A stretch of DNA of 64,000 bases. Origin: Desulfosporosinus youngiae DSM 17734. Its GTDB lineage: Bacteria; Bacillota; Desulfitobacteriia; Desulfitobacteriales; Desulfitobacteriaceae. Both the position numbers and the translations under genes were made by a program. Of the stretch, positions 45,773-55,397 are shown in pieces (position 1 is the first letter of the stretch; each line of letters opens with the position of its first letter). The DNA is taken from assembly GCF_000244895.1 (NCBI RefSeq), contig NZ_CM001441.1, positions 930,001 to 994,000 of the forward strand. The letters run 5' to 3'. The notes beneath the pieces were generated by a model. The model did not search any database. It was not told the origin of the DNA and saw only the letters and a list, made by a program, of their open reading frames with translations.

Positions 45773-45848
45773 AGGCATGAACAGCCACTCAAGAGTTCAT
45801 CAACATTCACTCCCAGCGGGCACCGAATTTAACTGAAGATTGCAAAGC

Positions 45849-45878
45849 TTGCTAACCGCACAATAATTGCATTATAAT
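45849..45878 (+). promoter_or_regulatory. SigA-type promoter for ald
   Basis: TTGCTA (45849-45854) and TATAAT (45873-45878), 18 bases apart, lie 42 bases upstream of the ald ATG. Confidence 0.65.
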
Positions 45879-45920
45879 ACAGCTATACATAAGCTAATGA
45901 CTGAGATGGAGGTTTAATCA

Positions 45921-47036
45921 ATGCTGATTGGAGTACCTAAAGAGATTAAAAATAATGAAAGTCGGGTGGCTATTACCCCAGCTGGTGTCCATGCTTTTAC
46001 GCTGACGGGGCATCAAGTTCTTGTGGAAAAGTCTGCTGGCGAAGGCAGTGGCATCACCGATCAACAGTATATTGATGCTGGTGCTCAGATCGCTGATTTA
46101 GCCGAAGATGTTTGGCAAGCCGATATGATTATTAAGGTTAAAGAACCCATCCCCTCTGAATATGGATATTTTAAACCCGGACAAATTCTATATACTTATT
46201 TGCATCTGGCTAAAGAACCTGAATTAACAAAGGTACTTATGGAAAAACAAGTCGCGGCGATAGCTTATGAAACCATCCAATTGGATAATGGTTCATTGCC
46301 TTTACTTACTCCTATGAGCGAAGTGGCCGGACGCATGGCGATTCAAATCGGTGCTCAATTACTGGAAAAACCAAGCGGCGGAAAAGGAGTTCTGCTTGGG
46401 GGAGTTCCCGGCGTTACTCCTGCAAACGTAACCATTATTGGCGGCGGAATTGTAGGTACAAATGCGGCAAGAATGGCTGTCGGACTAGGGGCAGGAGTTA
46501 CAATTGTGGAAAAAAGCACACAGCGTTTAAGAGAAATTGATGAAATGTTTAACGGCCGAGTGAGAACTCTGGCTTCAAATCCCTTTAATATAGCGAACAG
46601 TGTTGCTAAATCGGATTTATTGGTTGGGGCAGTGCTTATTCCCGGTGCCCGTGCGCCTCATCTGGTTACAGAGGAGATGGTGAAAGCCATGTCGCCCGGA
46701 AGTGTCCTTGTCGATGTTGCAATCGACCAAGGAGGCAGCATTGCAACCGTTGACCGGGTTACAACTCATGATGATCCTACCTATATCAAATATGGAGTGG
46801 TTCATTACTCAGTGGCCAATATTGCTGGTGCAGTTCCCCGAACCTCAACTTATGCCTTGACCAATGTAACCCTTGGTTATGCACTTGAAATTGTCAATAA
46901 AGGATTTTTCAAAGCGATTCAAGAAAATCGGTCACTGCGTAAAGGGGTAAATGTTATCAATGGCAAGTTAACCTATAAAGCAGTCGCAGAATCACTGAAT
47001 ATAATGTATACTCCGCTGGAAGAAGCTTTGCTCTAG
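45921..47036 (+). CDS. ald: Alanine dehydrogenase
   Basis: NAD-dependent conversion of L-alanine to pyruvate and ammonia. 371 residues; [22 protein letters not shown] start, [26 protein letters not shown], and the NAD-binding [20 protein letters not shown] are all classic. Has its own promoter and terminator, so probably monocistronic. Confidence 0.96.
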   Translation: MLIGVPKEIKNNESRVAITPAGVHAFTLTGHQVLVEKSAGEGSGITDQQYIDAGAQIADLAEDVWQADMIIKVKEPIPSEYGYFKPGQILYTYLHLAKEPELTKVLMEKQVAAIAYETIQLDNGSLPLLTPMSEVAGRMAIQIGAQLLEKPSGGKGVLLGGVPGVTPANVTIIGGGIVGTNAARMAVGLGAGVTIVEKSTQRLREIDEMFNGRVRTLASNPFNIANSVAKSDLLVGAVLIPGARAPHLVTEEMVKAMSPGSVLVDVAIDQGGSIATVDRVTTHDDPTYIKYGVVHYSVANIAGAVPRTSTYALTNVTLGYALEIVNKGFFKAIQENRSLRKGVNVINGKLTYKAVAESLNIMYTPLEEALL

Positions 47037-47083
47037 ACTCTGGAGCGCTCTTTGGCTAATGCTGAAAGGTAAATGTGTTTATC

Positions 47084-47123
47084 AAACGAGTGGAACCCAA
47101 TCATTGGGCTTCACTCGTTTTTA
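47084..47123 (+). terminator. Terminator after ald
   Basis: aaacgagtggaaccca (47084-47099) pairs with tgggcttcactcgttt (47104-47119) with one mismatch and one wobble, followed by TT and T-rich sequence. Confidence 0.8.
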
Positions 47124-47134
47124 TTAATGGCCCG

Positions 47135-47168
47135 GGACCGACTAAAGATATTCGGTCCATTCTTTTTT
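47135..47168 (+). terminator. Second terminator-like hairpin before the DUF4227 gene
   Basis: ggaccga (47135-47141) pairs with tcggtcc (47152-47158), followed by ATTCTTTTTT. It lies only 11 bases after the ald terminator and could be a backup. Confidence 0.6.
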
Positions 47169-47222
47169 CAAGGATAAGGACAATCAGGAAGTGCATAGGT
47201 TTTAAGGATAGGGGGGAGCGTG

Positions 47223-47429
47223 ATGCTACCAACAAAACGCTGGAGGGATTTTTTTCTTTATCTTGGCAGGGTCTTTGTCCTTCTGATTTTACTGGCATTT
47301 CTTCTGCCAAAACTAGTAGCTATGTGTAATAGTTGGATGTCCACACTCTTACATAATGATCAAAAACCCCATGGTAACCCCTTACGTGTAGAGACGACCA
47401 CTCAACCCAGGCAAATGGCTGAACAGTAA
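47223..47429 (+). CDS. DUF4227 small membrane protein (YqzK-like)
   Basis: 68 residues with one hydrophobic helix (about 12-34). Sequence RWRDFFLYLGRVFVLLILLAFLLP and its position just before xerD match YqzK of Bacillus subtilis. Function unknown. ATG 47223 follows GGGGGG. Confidence 0.75.
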   Translation: MLPTKRWRDFFLYLGRVFVLLILLAFLLPKLVAMCNSWMSTLLHNDQKPHGNPLRVETTTQPRQMAEQ

Positions 47430-47478
47430 AGGAATATTCCCTTCCTATGTAGAAGATAGTAGAAAAGGGGGGGATGGC

Positions 47479-48387
47479 TTGACCTCCGAAGAAACGCTTT
47501 TGAAAAGATACATGACGTACTTGCATGTGGAGCGGGGGCTTTCAGAGAACACGAGGCAAGCGTATGAGCGTGATTTGCGCCAGCTGATAATTTACCTCAA
47601 GCAGCGGGGTACGGATGTCTCCCGCTGCGAGGGGAATGACTTGTTTTTATTTTTGCTGAAATTAAAAGAAAATGGCAAAGCACCTCGAACGATTGCACGA
47701 TGTAATGCAACACTCCGAGGATTTTTCGCGTTTTTGCTGGATGAAGGGCTGCGGAACGATAATCCAAGTACTTATTTAGTGACTCCAAAGTTAAATCAGC
47801 CGCTTCCGAAGGTGTTGTCGGAAGGGACAATGGACAAACTATTGCAATCAGAGGAAGAAACGGTTTTAACTTTGAGAAATTTAGCTATGCTGGAAGTAAT
47901 TTACAGCAGTGGACTTAGAGTTTCTGAACTGATTAGTTTACGGGTGTCGGATGTGTCATTGGATGTGGGTTATGTACGTTGTGTCGGGAAAGGGAGTAAG
48001 GAGCGGATTGTGCCGTTAGGTGAACCGGCGATCCGTAACTTGGAACGTTATTTAGATGGACCACGTGCGCATTTATGTGGTAAACAAACAAGCGATATCC
48101 TTTTTTTAAATAGCCATGGTCGTCCCTTGACCCGCCAAGGAGTTGTTCACATTCTTAATAAATGGGGAAAAGAACATCATCTTGAACAAAGGATTTCTCC
48201 GCACATGTTTCGGCATAGTTTCGCAACCCATCTCCTGGATCATGGAGCTGACCTGCGTTCTGTGCAGGAAATGCTGGGGCATGCGGACATTGCGACGACT
48301 CAAATTTATACTCATCTGACCCGGAAACGCTTGTTAGATGTCTTTCAGAAAGCCCATCCACGAGCGGATCATAAGATTAGGGAGTGA
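47479..48387 (+). CDS. xerD: Site-specific tyrosine recombinase XerD
   Basis: Resolves chromosome dimers at dif with XerC. 302 residues: SAM-like core-binding domain (about 5-90) and catalytic domain with Arg in [34 protein letters not shown] and nucleophile Tyr in [11 protein letters not shown] start after GGGGGGG. Position before deoB and punA matches the usual xerD (ripX) locus, not an integrase. Confidence 0.93.
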   Translation: MTSEETLLKRYMTYLHVERGLSENTRQAYERDLRQLIIYLKQRGTDVSRCEGNDLFLFLLKLKENGKAPRTIARCNATLRGFFAFLLDEGLRNDNPSTYLVTPKLNQPLPKVLSEGTMDKLLQSEEETVLTLRNLAMLEVIYSSGLRVSELISLRVSDVSLDVGYVRCVGKGSKERIVPLGEPAIRNLERYLDGPRAHLCGKQTSDILFLNSHGRPLTRQGVVHILNKWGKEHHLEQRISPHMFRHSFATHLLDHGADLRSVQEMLGHADIATTQIYTHLTRKRLLDVFQKAHPRADHKIRE

Positions 48388-49577
48388 AGGAAGCTGTGCC
48401 GAGAAGAGTTATATTAATCGTTTTAGACAGTGTTGGAATCGGAGAACTGCCTGATGCAGGAGACTATGGGGACTCAGGAAGCTATACACTGGGCAACATT
48501 GCCCGGGAACGCGGCGGACTCAATTTACCTCATTTAGAGAAACTTGGACTAGGAAGAATAAATTCCATCATAGGGGTTCCGGCAGTTCCCGACCCTGAAG
48601 GCTGTTTCGGAAAAATGGCAGAACAATCATCAGGTAAGGATACAACCAGCGGACACTGGGAAATAGCCGGAGTGATCTTGGAGAGAGCCCTTCCGACCTT
48701 CCCCCATGGTTTTCCAAAGGAGTTTATTAAACGCTATGAGGAAGCGATCGGGAGAAAGGTGATTGGCAATGAAGTAGCCTCCGGAACGGAGATTATTCAG
48801 CGTCTTGGCGAAGAGCATGTGCGAACGGGAAGGCCCATTGTGTATACTTCGGCGGATTCAGTATTTCAAGTAGCAGCCCACGAAGAAATTATTCCGCTGC
48901 CGGAGCTGATGCGCATCTGTCAGACAGCACGTACTATGCTGACGGATGAACTTCAAGTTGGGCGCGTGATTGCCCGTCCCTTCCTTGGGGAAGTCGGACA
49001 CTTCTATCGTACTTCCAATCGGCATGATTTTGCCCTGGAACCCCCTCATAAAATATTATTAGAATACATAGAGGAACGCGGACTGGAAGTCTGCGCAGTG
49101 GGTAAGATTAAGGATATCTATGCAGGCCGGGGTGTGACCCATCATGTGACTTCCAAGGGAAACATGGAGAGTGTTGATAAGACGCTGGATTATATGGAGA
49201 AACTTGAGAAGGGTCTGATTATGACCAATCTGGTTGATTTCGATATGCTTTATGGACATCGTAATGATGTGGAAGGGTATGCCCGGGCCCTTCAGGAGTT
49301 TGATGCCCGCTTACCGGAGATCTATGCAGCTCTGCGCTCAGAGGATATGCTGATTATTACAGCGGATCACGGGTGCGACCCAACCATGCCCAGTACGGAT
49401 CACAGTAGGGAATATGTTCCGTTATTAGTTTACGGTCCGGGCTTGAAGAAGGGGGTTGACCTGGGTGTAAGATCAACCTTCGCAGATTTAGGAGCAACAG
49501 TGGCCGAATACCTGGAAACCGAACCGCTGAAAAATGGAATGAGCTTTTATGCATCAATATTTGAGGAGGATGATTAA
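48384..49577 (+). CDS. deoB: Phosphopentomutase
   Basis: Interconverts (deoxy)ribose 1- and 5-phosphates in nucleoside salvage. About 397 residues; [23 protein letters not shown] and [11 protein letters not shown] (phosphorylated Thr region) and [21 protein letters not shown] metal motifs. GTG 48384 overlaps the xerD stop; GTG 48396 is an equally possible start. Confidence 0.95.
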   Translation: MKEAVPRRVILIVLDSVGIGELPDAGDYGDSGSYTLGNIARERGGLNLPHLEKLGLGRINSIIGVPAVPDPEGCFGKMAEQSSGKDTTSGHWEIAGVILERALPTFPHGFPKEFIKRYEEAIGRKVIGNEVASGTEIIQRLGEEHVRTGRPIVYTSADSVFQVAAHEEIIPLPELMRICQTARTMLTDELQVGRVIARPFLGEVGHFYRTSNRHDFALEPPHKILLEYIEERGLEVCAVGKIKDIYAGRGVTHHVTSKGNMESVDKTLDYMEKLEKGLIMTNLVDFDMLYGHRNDVEGYARALQEFDARLPEIYAALRSEDMLIITADHGCDPTMPSTDHSREYVPLLVYGPGLKKGVDLGVRSTFADLGATVAEYLETEPLKNGMSFYASIFEEDD

Positions 49578-49578
49578 A

Positions 49579-50409
49579 ATGACTTCGGAAATAGAATATA
49601 ATGCTAAACTGGACGAAGCACGTAGTTACATTATGGAGCAAGTCCCTTCCCTTCCCGAGCTCGGCATTATTTTAGGCTCAGGGTTAGGGGCGTTTGCAGA
49701 TTTAGTAGAGAATAAAGTAACCATTGGTTACCAAGATATTCCCCATTTCCCGATTTCAACGGTCGAAGGGCATGCCGGGCAATTAGTTTTCGGCAAGGTA
49801 AAAGGCCGGTCCCTGGTGGTTATGCAGGGACGCTTTCACTACTATGAAGGGTATACAATGCAGGAAGTAACCTTTCCGATTCGGGTTATGCAGGTCTTAG
49901 GAGTAAAGGGTCTGATTGTAACAAATGCAGCCGGAGGAATAAATCCTGATTTTCAAGCAGGGGATTTAATACTTATCAAAGACCATCTCAACCTAATGGG
50001 GGAAAATCCTTTGCGCGGGCCGAATCTGGCAAAACTAGGTCCTCGTTTTCCGGACCTGAGTGAGGCCTATAATTCTGAGTGGCGTCAAAAGGCCTTAGCG
50101 CTCATGCCGGATTATGAAATTCGTCCCCAAGAAGGGGTTTATGCAGGGATGAGCGGTCCCAGCTATGAAACTCCGGCTGAAATTCGCTATTCTCGCTCGA
50201 TTGGCGCGGATATGGTCGGCATGAGTACAGTTCCGGAAGTGATTGTTGCTAATCACGGAGGTATGAAGGTCTTAGGGATTTCGTGTGTAACTAATATGGC
50301 TGCTGGAATTTTGCCTCAAAAACTTAGCCATGGGGAAGTTATGGAGACGGCCGAACGGGTCGGGAAAAAATTTGTAAACTTTGTAGAGGGGCTGATGAAG
50401 GTACTTTAG
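49579..50409 (+). CDS. punA: Purine nucleoside phosphorylase
   Basis: Phosphorolysis of purine nucleosides. About 276 residues, with LGIILGSGLGAFAD, GRFHYYEGY, TNAAGGI and MSGPSYETPAEIR, all typical of trimeric PNP. ATG 49579 follows GAGGAGG; a start at 49549 lies inside deoB. Confidence 0.95.
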   Translation: MTSEIEYNAKLDEARSYIMEQVPSLPELGIILGSGLGAFADLVENKVTIGYQDIPHFPISTVEGHAGQLVFGKVKGRSLVVMQGRFHYYEGYTMQEVTFPIRVMQVLGVKGLIVTNAAGGINPDFQAGDLILIKDHLNLMGENPLRGPNLAKLGPRFPDLSEAYNSEWRQKALALMPDYEIRPQEGVYAGMSGPSYETPAEIRYSRSIGADMVGMSTVPEVIVANHGGMKVLGISCVTNMAAGILPQKLSHGEVMETAERVGKKFVNFVEGLMKVL

Positions 50410-50460
50410 GAGTATCTGCCGGAAATCGTTTAAGACTTATCGGGGAGGGAAAATGGCAGC

Positions 50461-51762
50461 TTGAGAGTTGTAGATATAATTCAGAAGAAAAAACGCGGTG
50501 AAGCTATAACTGAAAATGAAATTAACTTCATTGTGCAAGGATATGTAAATGAGGAAATTCCCGACTACCAGATGTCGGCGTTTTTGATGGCAGTTTACTT
50601 TAAGGGTATGAATAAAAAGGAAATTGCTGATCTTACGTTAGCCTTTGTAGAGTCTGGTGATAGGAACGATTTATCAGCTATCCATGGAGTTAAAGTTGAC
50701 AAGCATTCTTCAGGAGGCGTAGGTGATAAGCTTAGTCTTGTAATCATTCCGCTTGTTGCATCTGTTGGAGTTCCGGTAGCAAAAATGTCGGGGAGAGGGC
50801 TTGGACATACCGGCGGAACCATCGACAAACTAGAAGCAATTGAAGGTTTTAAAACGGTGTTAGACAGGGAAACATTTATTAACAACGTTAATAACTATAA
50901 GATGGCAATAGTGGGACAGAGTGCTAATTTAACACCGGCAGATAAGAAAATATATGCACTCAGGGATGTGACTGCAACAGTGGACAGTATACCTCTAATT
51001 GCCAGCAGTATTATGAGCAAAAAGATTGCTTCCGGTGCCGACTGTATAGTGCTTGACGTTAAAGTTGGTTCAGGTGCATTTATGAAGTCAATTGATGAAG
51101 CCGTTGAACTGGCAAGGACTATGGTTGAGATAGGGAAGTCATTAAATAAAAAAACAATCGCCGTTGTAACGGATATGAATCAGCCACTCGGACATGAGGT
51201 TGGAAATGCCAATGAAGTTAAAGAGGCCATTGAAATACTGAAGGGAAACGGGTCAGAGGATGAGACCACAATAGCGTTAACTCTGGCATCATACATGACC
51301 GTGTTAGGAGGAGCTTTTAAAGACTTTGATACCGCTTATCAAGAGCTAAGACGAATCATAAAATCAGGTAAAGCTGTTGAAAAGTTTAAAGAGTTGTTGA
51401 GTATACAAGGCGGAAATCCGGAGGTTGTTAATGACCCAAACATTCTCCCGCAAAGTAAGTATCACATTGAAATTAAATCTTCAGAGAGTGGCTACGTTTC
51501 CGCTATTGATGCCGAAAGTATAGGAATTACCGCTATGCTGTTAGGAGCGGGCAGAGAAAAGAAAGACGATCCAATTGATTTTTCAGCAGGAGTTACAATG
51601 GTGAAAAAGGTTGGAGATAAAGTTAATCCAGGGGATGTTCTTTGTATCCTGCACACTAATCTTGAAGACCGCCAAAAAGCCGGTCAAATAGCAAAAGGGG
51701 CATATTCTTTCAGCCTTCAGAAACCGGAGCCCGGTAAGTACATTCATGAAGTGATACAATGA
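50461..51762 (+). CDS. pdp: Pyrimidine-nucleoside phosphorylase
   Basis: Phosphorolysis of thymidine, deoxyuridine and uridine. 433 residues; KVDKHSSGGVGDKLSLVIIP, MSGRGLGHTGGTIDKLEAI and the C-terminal PYNP domain are present. TTG start. Its bases and codons look more AT-rich than deoB and punA, hinting at a separate origin. Confidence 0.94.
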   Translation: MRVVDIIQKKKRGEAITENEINFIVQGYVNEEIPDYQMSAFLMAVYFKGMNKKEIADLTLAFVESGDRNDLSAIHGVKVDKHSSGGVGDKLSLVIIPLVASVGVPVAKMSGRGLGHTGGTIDKLEAIEGFKTVLDRETFINNVNNYKMAIVGQSANLTPADKKIYALRDVTATVDSIPLIASSIMSKKIASGADCIVLDVKVGSGAFMKSIDEAVELARTMVEIGKSLNKKTIAVVTDMNQPLGHEVGNANEVKEAIEILKGNGSEDETTIALTLASYMTVLGGAFKDFDTAYQELRRIIKSGKAVEKFKELLSIQGGNPEVVNDPNILPQSKYHIEIKSSESGYVSAIDAESIGITAMLLGAGREKKDDPIDFSAGVTMVKKVGDKVNPGDVLCILHTNLEDRQKAGQIAKGAYSFSLQKPEPGKYIHEVIQ

Positions 51763-51860
51763 GTAAACATTGATCTATAAAACAGGGATCCTAGCTATGA
51801 ATAATATCCTCCTCCTGACGTATGCATAGTATAAGTGCTACTGGGGAGGGGGATTTTAAT

Positions 51861-52358
51861 ATGGCGCGCGAGAAAACGATTTATCCTTTGGCAGAGGGGT
51901 TATCAACTCAGGATACATATGCGGTTTTGGGAAATGCTCAAAAATTTCAAAAGCATAAGCATGCCTGGAAGGCTTGGCGGGCATTGAAAGATTTTGGATG
52001 TGTTGTTTATCCCGTTGCGGAAGGTTTGGCACGCATAGACGGAAGCAAGGTTTATTCCAACTTAGCGGAGCTGACAGATAAGGTTTCGGTCGTCGTCCCG
52101 TGCCTGCTCCCGGAAAACCTTAAGTCGTTAGTACAGGATGCTGTTTTGGCAGGATGCGGTAAGATTTGGTTCCAGGAACAAACCTGGAGCCGGGAGCTCC
52201 AACAAGAGTGCGACAGCGCAGGGATCGAGGTAATTCGGGGGTGTGTGCTCAGACATAGAATCTATCCATCTAAAATAAGCCTTCGGTATCTCAGTCCCTG
52301 TTATTGGCATGGGCTGAGAGATGTGAAAGTACCGGTGAAGAAGTTCGGAAGGTATTAA
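51861..52358 (+). CDS. CoA-binding domain (Rossmann) protein, YccU-like
   Basis: 165 residues resembling the CoA_binding_2 family (TYAVLGNAQKFQKHKHAWKAWRALKDFG; YSNLAELTDKVSVVVPCLLPE; GCGKIWFQEQTWSRELQQEC). These small proteins bind CoA or a nucleotide; no catalytic role is known. ATG 51861 follows GGGAGGGGG. Confidence 0.7.
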   Translation: MAREKTIYPLAEGLSTQDTYAVLGNAQKFQKHKHAWKAWRALKDFGCVVYPVAEGLARIDGSKVYSNLAELTDKVSVVVPCLLPENLKSLVQDAVLAGCGKIWFQEQTWSRELQQECDSAGIEVIRGCVLRHRIYPSKISLRYLSPCYWHGLRDVKVPVKKFGRY

Positions 52359-52373
52359 GGATAAAAGTGTGAC

Positions 52374-52421
52374 AAGGGGACGGGATTATTGAAAGTTAAG
52401 TTTCAATAACCCCGTCCCTTT
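52374..52421. repeat. REP-like element 2 (GGGGAC family), 21-bp inverted repeat
   Basis: Arms 52374-52394 and 52401-52421 are 21 bases each, pairing with one G-U wobble and one mismatch around GTTAAG. The 5' arm contains ggggacgggattattga, closely matching the element at 31594. It lies between the CoA-binding gene and dacF and could double as a terminator. Confidence 0.65.
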
Positions 52422-52528
52422 GTCTGTGCTCAAAAAACGAAAGCTTTTGCTATTTCATAGCAGAATTCCAATATAATTTACGTTTTCGGGAATAATAAAT
52501 TCACACCAATTATAAGGGGGGACAAAAG

Positions 52529-53677
52529 ATGCGCAAAGTTTTAGCAATTGTTTTAGCCATAGGGATTGTTCTTGGGAACATAGGTTTGGCGAACGTAAAG
52601 CCGGTACAGGGAGTTGAGATTGAGACTGAAGCAACTAGTGCGATTTTGATGGATGCAGTTTCTGGTCGAATATTGTATGAAAAAGAATCACATAAGGAAT
52701 TACCACCGGCCAGTGTCACTAAGATTATGACCTTATTGGTTGCTGCAGAGGCAATTGAGCAAGAAAAGGTGAAGCTGACAGACACTGTAACGGCCAGTGA
52801 AAATGCTTGTAAATTAGGCGGTTCTCAGATCTACCTTGAACCAGGAGAAACGTTTTCGTTAGAGCAGATGTTAATTGCTATAGCCGTTGGCTCGGCCAAT
52901 GATGGCTGTGTGGCAGTAGCCGAACATATTAACGGTACCCATGAAGCCTTTGTAGAAGACATGAATCGCAAAGCTCAGGAATTGGGATTGAAAAACACGC
53001 ATTTTGTTAATGCTTATGGGCTCCCTGCCGAAGGGCATTATACGAGCGCCTATGATTTAGCGATAATTGCTAAGGAAGTTCTTAAATATCCTCTGATCCG
53101 TAAGTTGACCAGCATTAAAGAATACGACTTACGGGAAGGGAAGTTTAAGCTTTACAATACAAACAAATTATTATGGTGGTACCCTGGAGCAGATGGTCTT
53201 AAAACCGGCTGGACGAATGAGGCTAAGTATTGCCTGGCTTCAACGGTTGAGAGAAACGGCTTGCGCTTGATTTGTGTCGTAATGGGTGTACCCCAAGTCA
53301 GAGGACATTTTGCCGAATCAATGAAAATCTACAACTACGGCTTTGCTAAATATGAATTTAAACAGTTTGCCCCTGCTGAAGAGAAACAAGGAGTCGTTAA
53401 AGTTACCAAAGGGGTAGAAGATGAAATAACTGCGGTTACGGAAACAGCTTTAGGAGCAACTGTGGAAAAAGGAAAAGATAAAAATTTCTGGGTCGAGACT
53501 AAGCTGAACCCAGAAATTAGTGCACCTATTGAGAAGGGTCAAAAGATAGGGGAAGTACTGCTTTATCAGAATGATCAGTTACAAGCGACCGTAAATTTAA
53601 TAGCGGATCACGCGGTGGCAAGGGCAGGCTTAGTTGATCAATTGACACGGACCATGAAAGGTGTCTTCGGTTTCTAA
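52529..53677 (+). CDS. dacF: D-alanyl-D-alanine carboxypeptidase DacF
   Basis: Penicillin-binding carboxypeptidase that trims peptidoglycan; DacF acts in the forespore in Bacillus. Signal peptide (about 1-24), then SxxK at Ser62-Lys65, SAN in VGSANDGC and KTG in GLKTGWTN, and a C-terminal PBP5 domain. 382 residues. GGGAATAATA at 52489-52498 resembles a SigF -10, but no convincing -35 is seen. Its stop codon overlaps that of sigF on the other strand. Confidence 0.92.
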   Translation: MRKVLAIVLAIGIVLGNIGLANVKPVQGVEIETEATSAILMDAVSGRILYEKESHKELPPASVTKIMTLLVAAEAIEQEKVKLTDTVTASENACKLGGSQIYLEPGETFSLEQMLIAIAVGSANDGCVAVAEHINGTHEAFVEDMNRKAQELGLKNTHFVNAYGLPAEGHYTSAYDLAIIAKEVLKYPLIRKLTSIKEYDLREGKFKLYNTNKLLWWYPGADGLKTGWTNEAKYCLASTVERNGLRLICVVMGVPQVRGHFAESMKIYNYGFAKYEFKQFAPAEEKQGVVKVTKGVEDEITAVTETALGATVEKGKDKNFWVETKLNPEISAPIEKGQKIGEVLLYQNDQLQATVNLIADHAVARAGLVDQLTRTMKGVFGF

Positions 53678-54477
53678 CCGTCGTCTTTTTCTAAGTTCGA
53701 CCGGTCGTTGATCTCGGCTAATTGGCGGATTCTTAGGAGTGCTGCCCGTTCAATGCGAGAAATCTGAACTTGAGAGAGATTAAGCAGGCTGGCGATTTGG
53801 CTCTGGGTTTTGTCCTCAAAAAATCGCATCAGAAGGACACGTTTTTCTCTTTCAGGCAGCTTGTCCAAGACTTCGTTGAGGGCAATTTTTTCGAACCAAC
53901 TGGAATCAGGCCCCTTTTCTTCAGAGAGTTGATCGAGAACGTAGATGGGATCCGAGTCGTCTTGATAAAGGGTATCGTAGATGGAAGTGGGGCTTTGGAT
54001 AGCTTCAAGAGCCGCGACGATCTCATCCCGGTCAACTCCAATATTAGCTGCAATTTCCCCGATGGTTGCTTCTCTGCCTAAGGTGGCAGAGAGTTCATCC
54101 CGAGCGCGATTTACTTTATACACAAGTTCCTTATAGGAGCGGGGAACTTTAACAGGGTGATCATCCCGGAGAAAACGTCGTATTTCCCCAATAATCATGG
54201 GGACTGCATAGGTTGAAAACTTAACCCCATAGGAGAAGTCAAATTTGTCGATCGCTTTAATTAAACCGATCGTTCCAATCTGAAAGAGGTCCTCCATTTC
54301 ATACCCTCGATGTGCAAAACGTTGAACTAAGTTAAAAATCAGCTTCAGGTTGCAATTAATCAGGCGTTCCCGGGCCTCAGTATCTCCTTCTTTGGCGGCA
54401 TGAAGGTATTCCATCATCTCTTTATCCGAGAGCAACGGAAAGTGGGGTAAATTCATTTCTGATAGTCGTTGAATCAT
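53674..54477 (-). CDS. sigF: Forespore RNA polymerase sigma factor SigF
   Basis: First compartment-specific sigma factor of sporulation. 267 residues: region 2 (LIFNLVQRFAHRGYEMEDLFQIGTIGLIKAIDKFD), region 3, and region 4 with helix-turn-helix QSQIASLLNLSQVQISRIERAALLRIR. It could be mistaken for SigG, but the two genes upstream encode SpoIIAB and SpoIIAA, fixing it as SigF. Confidence 0.95.
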   Translation of the reverse strand: MIQRLSEMNLPHFPLLSDKEMMEYLHAAKEGDTEARERLINCNLKLIFNLVQRFAHRGYEMEDLFQIGTIGLIKAIDKFDFSYGVKFSTYAVPMIIGEIRRFLRDDHPVKVPRSYKELVYKVNRARDELSATLGREATIGEIAANIGVDRDEIVAALEAIQSPTSIYDTLYQDDSDPIYVLDQLSEEKGPDSSWFEKIALNEVLDKLPEREKRVLLMRFFEDKTQSQIASLLNLSQVQISRIERAALLRIRQLAEINDRSNLEKDDG

Positions 54478-54488
54478 AATACGCCCCC

Positions 54489-54926
54489 CTAATGAGAGGA
54501 GATGGGTGTTTGCTTGAAGTGCTTCTTCATGGTTACCGTTGTTCCTTCTTCAAGTGCTGATTCTACTTGAAGCTCGTCCATGAAAGATTGCATGAAGACA
54601 AAGCCCAGGCCCATTCGCTCAGGATCCGTACTATAAGCAGGCTGCATGGCTTGCTCGACGTCGGAAATTCCACATCCTTCATCCTTTACAACGATTGTAA
54701 GGGTGTTATTGGTGATATCCAGATCAAGGTAAACAATGTTGTCAGGGACATTCTTGTATCCGTGGATGATGGAATTCGAAACTGCCTCAGAAACTGCGAC
54801 CTTGAGTTCTTCGATATCATTAAGTGATAGATCCAGCTGCCCTCCGACAGAAGCAATGAGTAAACGGGCAATACTAACATTTTCGGCAATACTCGAAAAC
54901 GAGAGGGTTATTTGGTTCGATTTCAT
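54489..54926 (-). CDS. spoIIAB: Anti-sigma F factor and protein kinase SpoIIAB
   Basis: GHKL kinase that holds SigF inactive and phosphorylates SpoIIAA. About 145 residues with the N box EAVSNSIIHGY, DEGCGI and GLGFVFMQSFMD. ATG after AGGGGAG, one base after the spoIIAA stop. Confidence 0.95.
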   Translation of the reverse strand: MKSNQITLSFSSIAENVSIARLLIASVGGQLDLSLNDIEELKVAVSEAVSNSIIHGYKNVPDNIVYLDLDITNNTLTIVVKDEGCGISDVEQAMQPAYSTDPERMGLGFVFMQSFMDELQVESALEEGTTVTMKKHFKQTPISSH

Positions 54927-54927
54927 A

Positions 54928-55278
54928 TTAAGCTCCCCTTCCTTCCTCATAGGCGTGTGCTTCATCTACATAGAAGCTGATGATTTTAGGTAACCCGGAC
55001 AGTTCCATAATCTTATAAATGTGAGGGGGTACATTCGTGATTTTAAGTTTCCCGCCCACGGGAAGTAGTTTCTTATACCTGCCCAGGATTACACCCAGTC
55101 CAGAACTGTCAACAAACCGAACACCTTGAAGATTAAGGATGACCGTACGTATCCCTCGTTTCTCAATCTCGCTATCAATGGCTTGTCGAAGAGCAGAAGC
55201 TGTATGCATATCCAGTTCGCCGTCTAAGCGTATAAGCAGGGTCAGGCGCTCTATTTTTTTTTCAAGGTTCAAGACCAT
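54928..55278 (-). CDS. spoIIAA: Anti-anti-sigma factor SpoIIAA
   Basis: STAS-domain partner of SpoIIAB. About 116 residues; the phospho-acceptor serine lies in RFVDSSGLGVILGRYK (Ser58/59). ATG 55278 gives the usual N-terminus, but TTG 55272 has better spacing to AGGGGG. A longer frame from 55395 would run through the promoter region. Confidence 0.94.
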   Translation of the reverse strand: MVLNLEKKIERLTLLIRLDGELDMHTASALRQAIDSEIEKRGIRTVILNLQGVRFVDSSGLGVILGRYKKLLPVGGKLKITNVPPHIYKIMELSGLPKIISFYVDEAHAYEEGRGA

Positions 55279-55305
55279 TCCCCCTAACTTAATCGATACT
55301 AATGA

Positions 55306-55332
55306 TTTCGCCTTAATCCATAATTTTCCTGC
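55306..55332 (-). promoter_or_regulatory. SigH-like promoter of the spoIIA operon
   Basis: On the minus strand gcAGGAAAA (55332-55324), eleven bases, then ggcGAAA (55312-55306) resemble a SigH promoter. The spacing equals the candidate upstream of spo0A. The predicted start would give a leader of about 20 bases. Confidence 0.45.
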
Positions 55333-55361
55333 TGAGATTTTGAGAATTCCTTGGAAAGCTG

Positions 55362-55369
55362 TGTCGAAA
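55362..55369. promoter_or_regulatory. Candidate Spo0A box upstream of spoIIA and spoVAC
   Basis: TGTCGAAA is a core match to the 0A box. It lies about 30 bases upstream of the SigH-like -35 of spoIIA, where activating 0A boxes are expected. Confidence 0.45.
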
Positions 55370-55397
55370 TAAGAAATCTGTAAAACCAACGTCATAA

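Noticed and set aside
54928-55395. 155-residue version of SpoIIAA
   Set aside because: The extra 39 residues run through the SigH-like promoter region and do not resemble SpoIIAA.
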